Shown one piece after another: positions 35,217-43,634 of a stretch of DNA of 59,096 nt. Source of the DNA: an uncultured Clostridia bacterium. Lineage in GTDB: Bacteria; Bacillota; Clostridia; Christensenellales; Aristaeellaceae. A program made the position numbers and the translations under genes. Positions within the stretch are counted from its first letter, which is position 1, and each line of letters starts with the position of its first letter. The stretch covers positions 1 to 59,096 of the forward strand of contig CAKTXZ010000015.1 of the NCBI GenBank assembly GCA_934632155.1, given 5' to 3'. The notes beneath the pieces are model-generated. The model was not told the DNA's origin, ran no database searches, and was given only the letters and a program-made list of their open reading frames with translations.

Positions 35217-35978
35217 CTATTTAGCGTATTGTCCGGGGGTGGTGCCGGCAATCTGCTTAAACTGCCGGATAAAATGGAATACGTTGGCGTAGCCGAGGGC
35301 GTCGGCGGCCTGAATGACGCTGCAGCCCTGCGAAAGCATGTTCTTGGCCTTTTCAATGCGCATGAGGATCAGGTCATGGTTGGGGGAAATGGCGAACATG
35401 CGCCGGTAGAGCGGATAAAGCCGCGATGTGCTGATGCCCACTGCCTGCGCCATGGCGGCGTTCGTCCATTGCTGCTCGGGATGCAGCAGCATCCGGGCGC
35501 GCAGCGCGCGCAGCGCGTCCGCCGTCTCGTGCGCCACGGGAAGCGGCGCTTCGCCCTGCAGATCGCGCGAGAGCGTAATCATCAGCTGCGTCAGCCGCGC
35601 GTCGCAGTATTCATGCCAATGGCTGCGGCGGGCGAAGAACTCGGCCTCCAGCTCTGCCGTGATCTGGGAAATATAGCTGCCGCAGGAGGGCTGATACAGT
35701 CGGTTGCATGCAAGCCCCAGCCGGTTCAGGTCGGCTTCCACGTCGCCCGAAAGGTGCATCCAGTCATGCACCAGCTGCTCATGGCTGACAAAGGAATGCG
35801 GCGTTTCGGGCGAAAAAAGAATAAAAGCGCCAGGCATGGTAACGTGCTGCCGCCCGCCGAAGGCAATTTCCACGCTGTTATGAAAATGCAGCAGAATATA
35901 GTCCTTCGCGCCCTGCGGACGGTTGAGCGTAAACCCGGCGGGCTCCGGCCAGTTATGGCGAATCAACAGGATCTCCAT
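35217..35978 (-). CDS. AraC-family regulator, divergent from GH2
   Basis: 253 residues. The start is the ATG eight bases after AAGGAGG, giving MEILLIRHNW; the longer frame is rejected. An N-terminal cupin arm (LHFHNSVEIAFGG, SPETPHSFVSHEQ) precedes the double HTH (NAAMAQAVGISTSRLYPLYR and AADALGYANVFHFIRQFK) and ends TTPGQY. It is divergently transcribed from the GH2 gene and likely controls it. Confidence 0.9.
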   Translation of the reverse strand: MEILLIRHNWPEPAGFTLNRPQGAKDYILLHFHNSVEIAFGGRQHVTMPGAFILFSPETPHSFVSHEQLVHDWMHLSGDVEADLNRLGLACNRLYQPSCGSYISQITAELEAEFFARRSHWHEYCDARLTQLMITLSRDLQGEAPLPVAHETADALRALRARMLLHPEQQWTNAAMAQAVGISTSRLYPLYRRMFAISPNHDLILMRIEKAKNMLSQGCSVIQAADALGYANVFHFIRQFKQIAGTTPGQYAK

Positions 35979-36000
35979 CTTTTGCCCCTCCTTGACCTTT

Positions 36001-36029
36001 AGCATACCGGAAACGATAGGATATGTCAA
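36001..36029 (-). promoter_or_regulatory. Promoter of the AraC gene
   Basis: Leftward TTGACA (36024-36029), 17 bp, then TATGCT (36001-36006), immediately before the AraC ribosome binding site. Confidence 0.65.
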
Positions 36030-36049
36030 TATATCGAGAGGTTTATTGC

Positions 36050-36078
36050 TTGCTTTTTTGGATGTGAACGCATACAAT
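36050..36078 (+). promoter_or_regulatory. Promoter of the GH2 gene
   Basis: TTGCTT (36050-36055), 17 bp, TACAAT (36073-36078). The start codon follows 43 bp later. The weak -35 is compatible with AraC activation. Confidence 0.5.
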
Positions 36079-36120
36079 GATGCAAAGAAGCAAATGTAAA
36101 CCGAAGGAGCTGAACGAAGT

Positions 36121-37854
36121 ATGCAAATGATACCCCGCCCCGAGTATCCGCGTCCGCAGTATGCTCGTCCCACATGGATGAATCTGAACGGCACGTGGCA
36201 GTTTGAAATCGATCATGGCGCCTCCGGCCGTGCGCGCGGAATGGTGGAAAAGGAAAAGCTGGAGGGAGAAATTCTCGTCCCCTTCTGCCCTGAAAGCGAG
36301 CTTTCCGGCGTTCATAATACGGACTTTATGCAGTCGGTCTGGTATCGCCGTACGTTTACCCTGCCGAAGGATGCCGAAGGAAAGCGCGTGCTGCTGCACT
36401 TTGGCGCGGTGGATTACAAATGCGAAGCATGGGTAAACGGCCAATCCGTCGGCGTGCATGAGGGCGGCTATGTTTCCTTTACCTTCGAGATTACAAACGC
36501 GCTGCACGAGGGCGAAAACACGCTGGTCGTCTGCGCGGATGATTTCATGCGCATGGGGCGTCAGCCCTTTGGCAAGCAGAGCGACCGCTACCATTCCTAC
36601 GGCTGCAGCTATACCCGCACGACGGGAATTTGGCAGACGGTATGGCTGGAGTGGGTTGCGCCGGCGTATATGAAAAAGGCGCGCATGATTCCGGACGCGA
36701 TGAGCGGCAGCCTGTTTCTGGACGTGACGGTGGACGGCGCTGCGGAGGGCATGGAGGTTGAGGCGCGCGCGCTCTTTAACGATATGCCGCAGGGCGTTGC
36801 CCGCGTGCGCGTGGACGGCGGCCATGCCCGCATGGCGATCAAGGTGCGGGATAAGTATCTGTGGAACGTGGGCGAGCCGAACCTGTACGACCTGCAGCTT
36901 TCGCTTTATGACGGCGAGGAAGCGCAGGATGAGGTGAGCAGCTATTTCGGCCTGCGTACCATCGGCTTTGACGGCAAAAAGTGCAAGATTAACGGCAAAA
37001 CCGTTTTCCAGCGGCTGATTCTCGATCAGGGCTTTTATCCCGACGGTATCTATACCGCGCCGACGGACGAGGCGCTCCGGCGCGATATTCAGCTGTCGCT
37101 GGACATGGGCTTTAACGGCGCGCGCCTGCACCAGAAGGTGTTTGAGCAGCGCTTCCTTTACTGGGCGGATCATATGGGCTATATCTGCTGGGGCGAAATG
37201 CCCTCGTGGGGAATCGATCCCTCCAAGCCGCATACGCTGGGAATTTTCCTGCGCGAGTGGCTGGAAAGCATCGACCGCGATTATAACGCGCCTTGCATCG
37301 TGGGCTGGTGTCCGTGGAACGAAACGTGGGGCGAAAGCGGCGACGGCATGCGCAACCTGACCATGCAGGCGACCTATCGCGCCACCAAGGCGGCGGACGA
37401 AACGCGCCCCGTGATTGACGCCAGCGGCGGCACGCATGTGGAGACGGACATTTACGATACGCACGATTACGAACAGGATCCCGCCGTATACAAGGAACGC
37501 TATCGCCCCGGGGCGGAGTTTTACGACCGGCTGGGCGAGCGGCGGCAGCAGCATTACAACGGCACGTCGCCCATGTTTGTCAGCGAGTACGGCGGTATTC
37601 GCTGGACGGACGATCAGGCGGGCTGGGGATACGGCGTTGCGCCTCAATCCAAGGAAGAATTTATTTCCCGCTATACCGGCCTGACCGAGGCGCTGCTGCA
37701 AAATCCCGAGCACATGGGCTTTTGCTATACGCAGCTGACCGATGTGGAGCAGGAGCAGAACGGCCTGTATACCTATCAGCGTGTTCCGAAATTCCCGCCG
37801 GAGGTTATCGCGCGGGTGAACCGCCAGAAGGCCGCGATTGAGGAAGAGGAATAA
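36121..37854 (+). CDS. Glycoside hydrolase family 2
   Basis: 577 residues: an N-terminal sugar-binding jelly-roll (WMNLNGTWQFEIDHG), an immunoglobulin-like domain and a TIM barrel. The acid/base Glu is probably Glu401 in CPWNETWGE and the nucleophile Glu489 in FVSEYGG. No signal peptide is present, so it acts inside the cell on imported oligosaccharides. It is short for beta-galactosidase and closer in size to glucuronidase-like or arabinosidase-like GH2 members; the sugar cannot be decided. It is monocistronic, ending in a bidirectional terminator. Confidence 0.92.
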   Translation: MQMIPRPEYPRPQYARPTWMNLNGTWQFEIDHGASGRARGMVEKEKLEGEILVPFCPESELSGVHNTDFMQSVWYRRTFTLPKDAEGKRVLLHFGAVDYKCEAWVNGQSVGVHEGGYVSFTFEITNALHEGENTLVVCADDFMRMGRQPFGKQSDRYHSYGCSYTRTTGIWQTVWLEWVAPAYMKKARMIPDAMSGSLFLDVTVDGAAEGMEVEARALFNDMPQGVARVRVDGGHARMAIKVRDKYLWNVGEPNLYDLQLSLYDGEEAQDEVSSYFGLRTIGFDGKKCKINGKTVFQRLILDQGFYPDGIYTAPTDEALRRDIQLSLDMGFNGARLHQKVFEQRFLYWADHMGYICWGEMPSWGIDPSKPHTLGIFLREWLESIDRDYNAPCIVGWCPWNETWGESGDGMRNLTMQATYRATKAADETRPVIDASGGTHVETDIYDTHDYEQDPAVYKERYRPGAEFYDRLGERRQQHYNGTSPMFVSEYGGIRWTDDQAGWGYGVAPQSKEEFISRYTGLTEALLQNPEHMGFCYTQLTDVEQEQNGLYTYQRVPKFPPEVIARVNRQKAAIEEEE

Positions 37855-37967
37855 GGCGAGGCACAGCGCGAAGCGGGAGCGGGTCAAGCCTGCCGATGCG
37901 GCTGCGCTGTAAGCGGGGCATGCTGCGGGATTACGGCGTGCCGAAAAGCTAAAATATTATTTGCAAA

Positions 37968-38012
37968 GGGGCTGTGATGGAACGCGTAAACGTTCTTTCA
38001 CAGCCCCTGCTT
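37968..38012. terminator. Bidirectional terminator between GH2 and DUF11 genes
   Basis: GGGGCTGTGA (37968-37977) pairs with TCACAGCCCC (37998-38007), flanked by GCAAA on the left and TGCTTTTGC on the right, so it can serve both convergent genes. Confidence 0.8.
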
Positions 38013-38030
38013 TTGCGCTCAGCCGGTGTG

Positions 38031-38888
38031 CTATGCGACGAACCCGGTTACGGTCAGCGTGCTTACTCCGGGCGTGACAATCCATTCCCCGGTGGCGGTG
38101 CTTTGCGTATAGGTGGCCGCCGGAACAGTAATCTGGCCGGGAACGGTGGCGAAGGCGCCGGTGGCGACGTTATAGGTGTAGTTCGTGGTCGGCGTCCATG
38201 TCGCGCCGTTGAAGGTTACGGTCAGGTCGGTCAGAATAGGCGTAAACACGTCCGTCACGGCGACCAAATCGCTGGCGTCAGCGGCGGTGTTGCCGGTGTT
38301 CTCAATCACAAAGGTATAGGTGAGCTGTCCGTTGGGGGAGACGGTGGTGGGCGAAACAGCTTTGCTGATGCTCAGCACGGGCTCCGTGCCGACATTGACG
38401 GTGGACGTAGCCGTTATCGCGCCGGGCAAGGCCGCGCCGCTTGCCTGCGCGGTGTTCACGATGCGGCTGCCCGCGGTCAGCGGCGCATAGGCGGTGGGCA
38501 GCGCTTCATAGAGGATGGCGGCGTTTCCGCCTGCGGGCACAGAGATGCCGGCGATGGTCAGGGGCGGGCCGGCGGTGACGGTGGGGGCGGTTTGCAGCAC
38601 GCCGTTGACAAAATACCGCGCCGTGCCGGCGGCATAACGCAGCGGCGCGCGGCTGACGCCGCCGATTTGGTAAGCGCCCAGATCGTCTGTCAGGGTCAGG
38701 CCGGTGAGCGCGGTTGTGCCGGAGTTAATCAGGTTCACGGCATAGGTCAGGCTGCCGTCTGCGTTGTATTGCATGTTCAGCGCTTCCTTGGTGATACTCA
38801 GCGTTTCGAGCAGTTCGCCCGTTACAATATTGGACGTGGCGGTCAAACCGTTATAGGTCAGCGAGGCCTGATTGGTAAAGGTGGCCAT
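38031..38888 (-). CDS. DUF11-repeat protein without signal peptide
   Basis: 285 residues. The start is the ATG six bases after GGAGGA; the ATG two codons earlier sits on the site itself. Two DUF11-type beta-sandwich modules can be seen: one around LSITKEALNMQYNADGSLTY and one around LSISKAVSPTTVSPNGQLTY, each followed by an asparagine-glycine turn (NSGT, NTGN). The protein is Thr/Val/Ala-rich with few charges. DUF11 usually occurs in surface proteins, yet no signal peptide or anchor is present. In a spore former such proteins might assemble on the spore from the mother cell. Confidence 0.8.
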   Translation of the reverse strand: MATFTNQASLTYNGLTATSNIVTGELLETLSITKEALNMQYNADGSLTYAVNLINSGTTALTGLTLTDDLGAYQIGGVSRAPLRYAAGTARYFVNGVLQTAPTVTAGPPLTIAGISVPAGGNAAILYEALPTAYAPLTAGSRIVNTAQASGAALPGAITATSTVNVGTEPVLSISKAVSPTTVSPNGQLTYTFVIENTGNTAADASDLVAVTDVFTPILTDLTVTFNGATWTPTTNYTYNVATGAFATVPGQITVPAATYTQSTATGEWIVTPGVSTLTVTGFVA

Positions 38889-38970
38889 GCTCATTCCTCC
38901 ATTTCTGTGGGAGGGGCGACGCCCTTCCCCTATCAGCATATGCGACTGCGCGCAGACGGCCACAGCAAAC

Positions 38971-39026
38971 AAAAAACGCCTCGGCCATGACCATGAAGGG
39001 TCATAGAACGAAGCGCAGGACGGCGT
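38971..39026 (-). terminator. Candidate terminator of the nrdD-trxB operon
   Basis: Read leftwards, ACGCC (39021-39026 region) and an inner ATGACC/GGTCAT stem close on GGCCGAGGCGTTTTTTG, with a six-T tail at 38971-38976. It lies about 65 bp past the trxB stop. Confidence 0.5.
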
Positions 39027-39088
39027 ATTCATTTAGGGTAACGCTCGATCAGCCAAAGCATACGGGGCCCTTCGCTGAAAGCGGCTGC

Positions 39089-39991
39089 TTAGCCAATATA
39101 GCGGCAGGCCGCAGTAGCGGCAACGGCGCCGTCCGCCGCTGCGGTGGTCAACTGACGAATTGCCTTGACGCGGCAATCGCCCGCGGCGAAAATGCCGGGC
39201 ACATTGGTGCGGCAATCCTCGCCTGCCTGAATGAAGCCCTGCGCATCCAGCGCGACAAGATTGGCAAAGGGCGCGTTGTCCGCCATACGGCCGATGCAGA
39301 CGAACAGCCCCGTTACGGGCAGCTCGGTCTGCTCGCCCGTCTGCTGATGCTCGAGCCGAATGCAGCGCAGGCGTTCCTCGCCTTCCAGCGCGGTAACGCA
39401 GCTGCTCAGGCAGAAATGAATATTATCGCGCGACTGCATGGCGGCAAGGTCGCGCCGGTCGCAGGTGAAATGGTCAAAGTTCTGAATGACGGTGACGCTT
39501 TTGCAGATATCGGCCAGAAAAACCGCCGCCTGCGCCGCGCTGTTGCCGCCCCCGACAACGGCGACATCCTCGCCGCGATGGAACGCGCCGTCGCACAGCG
39601 CGCAGTAGGAAACGCCGTGGCCAACCCATGCGTTCTCATGGGCGATGCCCAGCGGACGATGCTTTGCGCCGGTGGCCAGAATGACCGCCTTGGCGGCGTA
39701 TTCGCGCTTTGCGGCGGAGGCGATAAAGCCGTCCGCCGTTTTGCGCAGGGAAAGAATGTCCTCCAGCTCAATCTCCAGCCCCAGTTCCAGCGCCTGACTG
39801 AGCACGGCGTCCGTCAATTGATTGCCGCTCACGCCCGGCAGGCCGGGATAATTCTCGATCCGAGGGGCGGACGTAATCTGCCCGCCGAAGGTCTCCTTTT
39901 CGGTCATCAGCACGCGCTTTCCGGCGCGCAGGGCGTACAGCGCGGCGGTGAGCCCCGCCATGCCGCCGCCGATGATAAGCAAATCCGTCAT
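39089..39991 (-). CDS. trxB: Thioredoxin reductase-like flavoprotein
   Basis: 300 residues. FAD motif GGGMAGLTAALYALRAGK at the N-terminus, redox pair Cys130-Ala-Leu-Cys133 (canonical enzymes have CATC), NAD(P) motif VVGGGNSAAQAA, and the C-terminal GIFAAGDCR with TAAADGAVAATAA. It begins 8 bp after nrdD, whose C-terminal end carries a thioredoxin-like domain, so it very probably recycles that domain with NAD(P)H or a ferredoxin-type donor. The ATG follows GAGGAG. Confidence 0.9.
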   Translation of the reverse strand: MTDLLIIGGGMAGLTAALYALRAGKRVLMTEKETFGGQITSAPRIENYPGLPGVSGNQLTDAVLSQALELGLEIELEDILSLRKTADGFIASAAKREYAAKAVILATGAKHRPLGIAHENAWVGHGVSYCALCDGAFHRGEDVAVVGGGNSAAQAAVFLADICKSVTVIQNFDHFTCDRRDLAAMQSRDNIHFCLSSCVTALEGEERLRCIRLEHQQTGEQTELPVTGLFVCIGRMADNAPFANLVALDAQGFIQAGEDCRTNVPGIFAAGDCRVKAIRQLTTAAADGAVAATAACRYIG

Positions 39992-39999
39992 AGTGCTCC

Positions 40000-42384
40000 T
40001 CAGGCTCTCTGCAGCGTGTATTCTTCGATAAAGGCTTTGATGTTGGAGGCGTTGGCGATGTTCCGCGCCTCGCCGTGGTGAACGTAGACCAGCGTGGGCG
40101 CCTGCTGTACGTTATGCCTGCGCGTGAGCGCCGCGTCGGCCTCCGCGTCGATCTTTTGATAGGGGATACCGGCCTTGTCCAGCATCATGCACGCCATGCG
40201 GCAATTGGGGCAGGTTTTGGTGGTAAAGAGCAGCAGCTCGTCCGGCTCGTCGGCGGCGGTTTCCGCCGGCGCGCAGGCGGGGGATTCGGCCAGCGGCCCC
40301 TTGTGCGTCAGCCGGGAAGCGCCGATATTGTAGACCTTGCGATCCTTAAATTCCTGCGCTTTGCCGTTGTTCCAGTTCTGCACGGGCCGGTAATAGCCGG
40401 TGATGCGGCTGTAAACCTCGGTCTTTTCACCGCAGTCGGGGCAGGTGTAGCATTCGCCGGCGATATAGCCGTGATTTTTGCAGATGGAATAGGTGGGGGA
40501 CATGGTGTAATAGGGCAGACGGTAATTTTCCGCAATCTTGCGCACCAACGCGGCCGCGGCGCGCCAGTCGGGCAGCTTTTCGCCAAGGAAGGCATGGAAC
40601 ACAGTGCCGGAGGTGTAGAGCGTTTGCAGCTCGTCCTGAACGTCCAGCGCGGAGAAAATATCCTCCGTATAGCCGACGGGCAGGTGCGAGGAATTGGTGT
40701 AATAGGGCGTTCCGTCCATGTTGGCGGTAATGATGCCGGGGTAAAGCTCGACGTCGTGCTTGGCCAGACGATAGGAGGTGGACTCGGCGGGCGTCGCTTC
40801 CAGATTATACAGATCGCCGTACTTTTCCTGATAATCGCTCAGGCGCTCGCGCATATGGTTAAGCACGTCGCGGGCAAAGCGCTGTGCGCCTGCGCAGGTT
40901 AAATCCTCATGCAGCCACTTGGCGTTGAGGCAGGCTTCGTTCATGCCGACCAGACCGATGGTGGAAAAATGATTATCGAACGTGCCAAGATACCGGCGGG
41001 TATAGGGGTAAAGGCCTTCGTTCATCAGCTTGGTAATGACGGTGCGCTTGACCTTCAGGGAGCGCGCGGAGATATCCATCATGCGGTCAAGCTGCGAATA
41101 GAAATCCTTTTCGTCCTTGGCGAGGTATGCGATGCGCGGCAGGTTGATCGTAACCACGCCGACCGAGCCGGTGCTTTCGCCGCTGCCGAAGAAGCCGCCG
41201 CTCTTTTTGCGCAGCTCGCGCAGATCCAGCCGCAGGCGGCAGCACATGGACCGCACGTCGTTGGGCTCCATATCGCTGTTGATGTAATTGGAAAAGTAGG
41301 GCGTGCCGTACTTCGCCGTCATTTCGAACAGCAGGCGGTTGTTTTCGGTTTCCGACCAGTCGAAATTCTTGGTGATGGAATAGGTGGGAATGGGGTACTG
41401 GAAGCCGCGGCCGTTGGCGTCGCCCTCGATCATGATCTCGATGAAGGCCTTGTTCACCATGTCCATTTCCGCCTGACAATCGCCGTAGGTGAAGTCCATA
41501 TCCTTTCCGCCGACGATGGCGGGGATGTTTTTCAGGTCGTTGGGCACAACCCAATCCAGCGTGATATTGGAGAAGGGCGCCTGCGTGCCCCAGCGGCTGG
41601 GCGTATTCACGCCGTAGATGAAGGATTCGATGCACTTTTTAACGTCATAATAGGAAAGATGATCGACCTTCACAAAGGGGGCGAGATAGGTGTCGAAGGA
41701 GGAGAACGCCTGCGCGCCCGCCCATTCGTTTTGCATAATGCCAAGGAAGTTGACCATCTGGTTGCACAGGGAGGCCAGATGCTTGGCGGGCTTCGAGGTG
41801 ATTTTCCCGCCGACGCCGCCCAGCCCCTCCTGAATCAGCTGCTTGATCGACCAGCCCGCGCAGTAGCCCGTGAGCATGGAAAGGTCGTGCAGGTGGATGG
41901 CCGCGCTGCGGTGCGCCTCGGCAATTTCCTCATCGTAAATTTCGCTGAGCCAGTAATTGGCGGTAATCGCGCCGCTGTTGCTCAAAATCAGGCCGCCGAC
42001 CGAATAGGTGACGGTGGAGTTTTCCTTGACGCGCCAGTCGCTGGAATCCAGATAGCTGTCGACAAGATCCTTATAATTGAGCATGGCGGCCTTGACATTG
42101 CGCACCTTTTCCCGCTGCTTGCGGTAAAGAATATAGGCCTTGGCTACATTGGTATAGCCCGCCTGACTCAATACGCTTTCAACGCTGTCCTGAATATCCT
42201 CGACATTGATGACGCCGTCCTTGATCTTTGCGGCGAAATCACTGGTTACCTTCAGCGCCAGCAGATCAATGACCGAGGGGTGATAGTCGCACTTTTCGGC
42301 TTCGAAAGCCTTGGTGATGGCCTTGGAAATCTTGGCGATGTCGAACTCGGCGACGGTTCCGTCGCGCTTCATTACCTTATACAT
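40000..42384 (-). CDS. nrdD: Anaerobic ribonucleoside-triphosphate reductase with C-terminal thioredoxin-like domain
   Basis: 794 residues. The N-terminus is an ATP-cone (YKVMKRDGTVAEFD). The catalytic barrel follows, then a zinc site (ECYTCPDCG, with an earlier Cys in SICKNHGY) and the glycyl radical motif RITGYY (Gly663). Unusually, a thioredoxin/glutaredoxin-like module is fused at about residues 715-794: LLLFTTKTCPNCRMA with Cys725 and Cys728, and the cis-Pro region QQAPTL. Class III enzymes reduce NTPs using formate or, in some subgroups, a redoxin; the fusion plus trxB next door indicates the redoxin route. Transcription is probably controlled by NrdR. Confidence 0.95.
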   Translation of the reverse strand: MYKVMKRDGTVAEFDIAKISKAITKAFEAEKCDYHPSVIDLLALKVTSDFAAKIKDGVINVEDIQDSVESVLSQAGYTNVAKAYILYRKQREKVRNVKAAMLNYKDLVDSYLDSSDWRVKENSTVTYSVGGLILSNSGAITANYWLSEIYDEEIAEAHRSAAIHLHDLSMLTGYCAGWSIKQLIQEGLGGVGGKITSKPAKHLASLCNQMVNFLGIMQNEWAGAQAFSSFDTYLAPFVKVDHLSYYDVKKCIESFIYGVNTPSRWGTQAPFSNITLDWVVPNDLKNIPAIVGGKDMDFTYGDCQAEMDMVNKAFIEIMIEGDANGRGFQYPIPTYSITKNFDWSETENNRLLFEMTAKYGTPYFSNYINSDMEPNDVRSMCCRLRLDLRELRKKSGGFFGSGESTGSVGVVTINLPRIAYLAKDEKDFYSQLDRMMDISARSLKVKRTVITKLMNEGLYPYTRRYLGTFDNHFSTIGLVGMNEACLNAKWLHEDLTCAGAQRFARDVLNHMRERLSDYQEKYGDLYNLEATPAESTSYRLAKHDVELYPGIITANMDGTPYYTNSSHLPVGYTEDIFSALDVQDELQTLYTSGTVFHAFLGEKLPDWRAAAALVRKIAENYRLPYYTMSPTYSICKNHGYIAGECYTCPDCGEKTEVYSRITGYYRPVQNWNNGKAQEFKDRKVYNIGASRLTHKGPLAESPACAPAETAADEPDELLLFTTKTCPNCRMACMMLDKAGIPYQKIDAEADAALTRRHNVQQAPTLVYVHHGEARNIANASNIKAFIEEYTLQRA

Positions 42385-42429
42385 GGCGTATCTCCTTATG
42401 CTGTCGCAGGTGATTTTGGCAACGTCTCC

Positions 42430-42458
42430 ATGCTACCATATTTGATGCCGTCTGTCAA
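42430..42458 (-). promoter_or_regulatory. Promoter of nrdD
   Basis: Leftward TTGACA (42453-42458), 17 bp, TAGCAT (42430-42435). The -35 is inside the first NrdR box. Confidence 0.65.
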
Positions 42459-42499
42459 TATATTGACAAAAATAAAACGCCGGGCACTATATATTGTAC
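42453..42499. promoter_or_regulatory. Two NrdR boxes upstream of nrdD
   Basis: TGTCAATATATTGACA (42453-42468) is a perfect 16-bp palindrome. GCACTATATATTGTAC (42484-42499) closely matches the NrdR consensus ACACWATATMTWGTGT. Their centres are 31 bp apart, three helical turns, the known arrangement for NrdR control of ribonucleotide reductase genes. Confidence 0.8.
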
Positions 42500-42519
42500 C
42501 CGGAGGGGGAAAGATTGAA

Positions 42520-43218
42520 TCAGATGCTTTCGCCGCGAATGCGTGCTTTCGGAATTTTTTTTTGAAGAATTTCCAAAAATCCATGCATTTTTTCGCGGCT
42601 CGGCGCATGAAGCCCCGGGCGCAATACGCCGTCGCTGTCCGCGTAGTACTGCAGGAAGTAATCCTGACCGCCGGCCAGCCAATCCGCAATTTCCGCCATG
42701 TCGGCTTCGGTATGCATTTCGTCCGTCACCGTGGTGCGAAATTCAAAGGGAATTGTGCCGGCCATCAGCAGCGCGGCGCTTTCCCGAACGGGGGTTAAAT
42801 CAAAATGCGGAATGCCGACGGTGCGCGCGTAATGCGTCGGGCCGTTTTTGATATCCATGGCCGCCATGTCGATCAGCCCTTCCGCTATCAGGCGGCGCAG
42901 GCGCTCCGGCTGGCTTCCGTTTGTATCCAGCTTGACCAGAAAGCCGAGCGCGCGTACGCGGCGAATGAAGTCGGGCAAATCGGGCTGCATCAGCGGCTCG
43001 CCGCCCGTGAGACATACGCCGTCCAGCGTACCGCGGCGCTTTTGCAGGAAGGACAGCGCTTCCGCCTCGGTCAGCGGCTGCTCCGGCGCTGCGAAGGGCA
43101 GCAGGGACGAATTCTGGCAGAAGGGACAGCGATAGCCGCAGCCCTGCGTGAAGAGGGTGCAGGCGACATGCTGGGGATAATCCAGCAGCGTCAGCTTCTG
43201 GACGCCGGCAAAAAGCAT
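42520..43218 (-). CDS. nrdG: Anaerobic ribonucleotide reductase activating protein
   Basis: 232 residues. The radical SAM motif is CGYRCPFCQN (CxxxCxxC) near the N-terminus, with the GGEP motif (VCLTGGEPLMQPD). It is longer than E. coli NrdG and of the Firmicute subtype whose genes lie beside redoxin-dependent NrdD. The start MLFAGVQK follows GGGAGGAAAGGCC; the upstream ATG of the frame is rejected. It generates the Gly663 radical of NrdD. Confidence 0.92.
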   Translation of the reverse strand: MLFAGVQKLTLLDYPQHVACTLFTQGCGYRCPFCQNSSLLPFAAPEQPLTEAEALSFLQKRRGTLDGVCLTGGEPLMQPDLPDFIRRVRALGFLVKLDTNGSQPERLRRLIAEGLIDMAAMDIKNGPTHYARTVGIPHFDLTPVRESAALLMAGTIPFEFRTTVTDEMHTEADMAEIADWLAGGQDYFLQYYADSDGVLRPGLHAPSREKMHGFLEILQKKIPKARIRGESI

Positions 43219-43634
43219 GGCCTTTCCTCCCTTCTCCAAACTGCCAATGCGTATTATACCTGTGCGGCCATGAAAATAAAATAGAAAAAACGGTTTCCTT
43301 TCTGTACATTTTGCATTTGGGGACGGATAAATCTCGTATTTCCTGCATTTCTTGTCAAAATGTTTTTTATTGGAAAATTGTCGGGCGACGGCACTGGATC
43401 TTCTGCTCTGGCGGGCTTGGGCATGCGAAGAAGGGGAGAAATCAAAGCGCTCCGCCCTCGCGGCAATGCGTTGAGGGTGAAGCGCTTTGGATTTGACGGG
43501 ATGATTTCTGCTTTGCCTTTGCCGGGCGGCTATTTTGCGCGCGCCGTGCTGGGATCTTCGGATGTGATACGTCCATTACCGCCGGCTTCAGGGACGTGCG
43601 GAGGGAAAAAGCCTCGCCGCGTTTTTCGTTGGAA
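43219..43634. other. Intergenic, terminator only
   Basis: 416 bp between nrdG and the end of the flotillin gene. It holds a terminator hairpin for the flotillin operon (43444-43488) and a TATAAT for nrdG near 43255 (leftward) with a poor -35. No gene seen. Confidence 0.4.
43444..43488 (-). terminator. Terminator of the coiled-coil/flotillin operon
   Basis: AAAGCGCT (43444-43451) and AGCGCTTT (43481-43488) pair, extended inside by CCCTC/GAGGG; leftward tail reads TTTGATTTCT. Confidence 0.6.
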
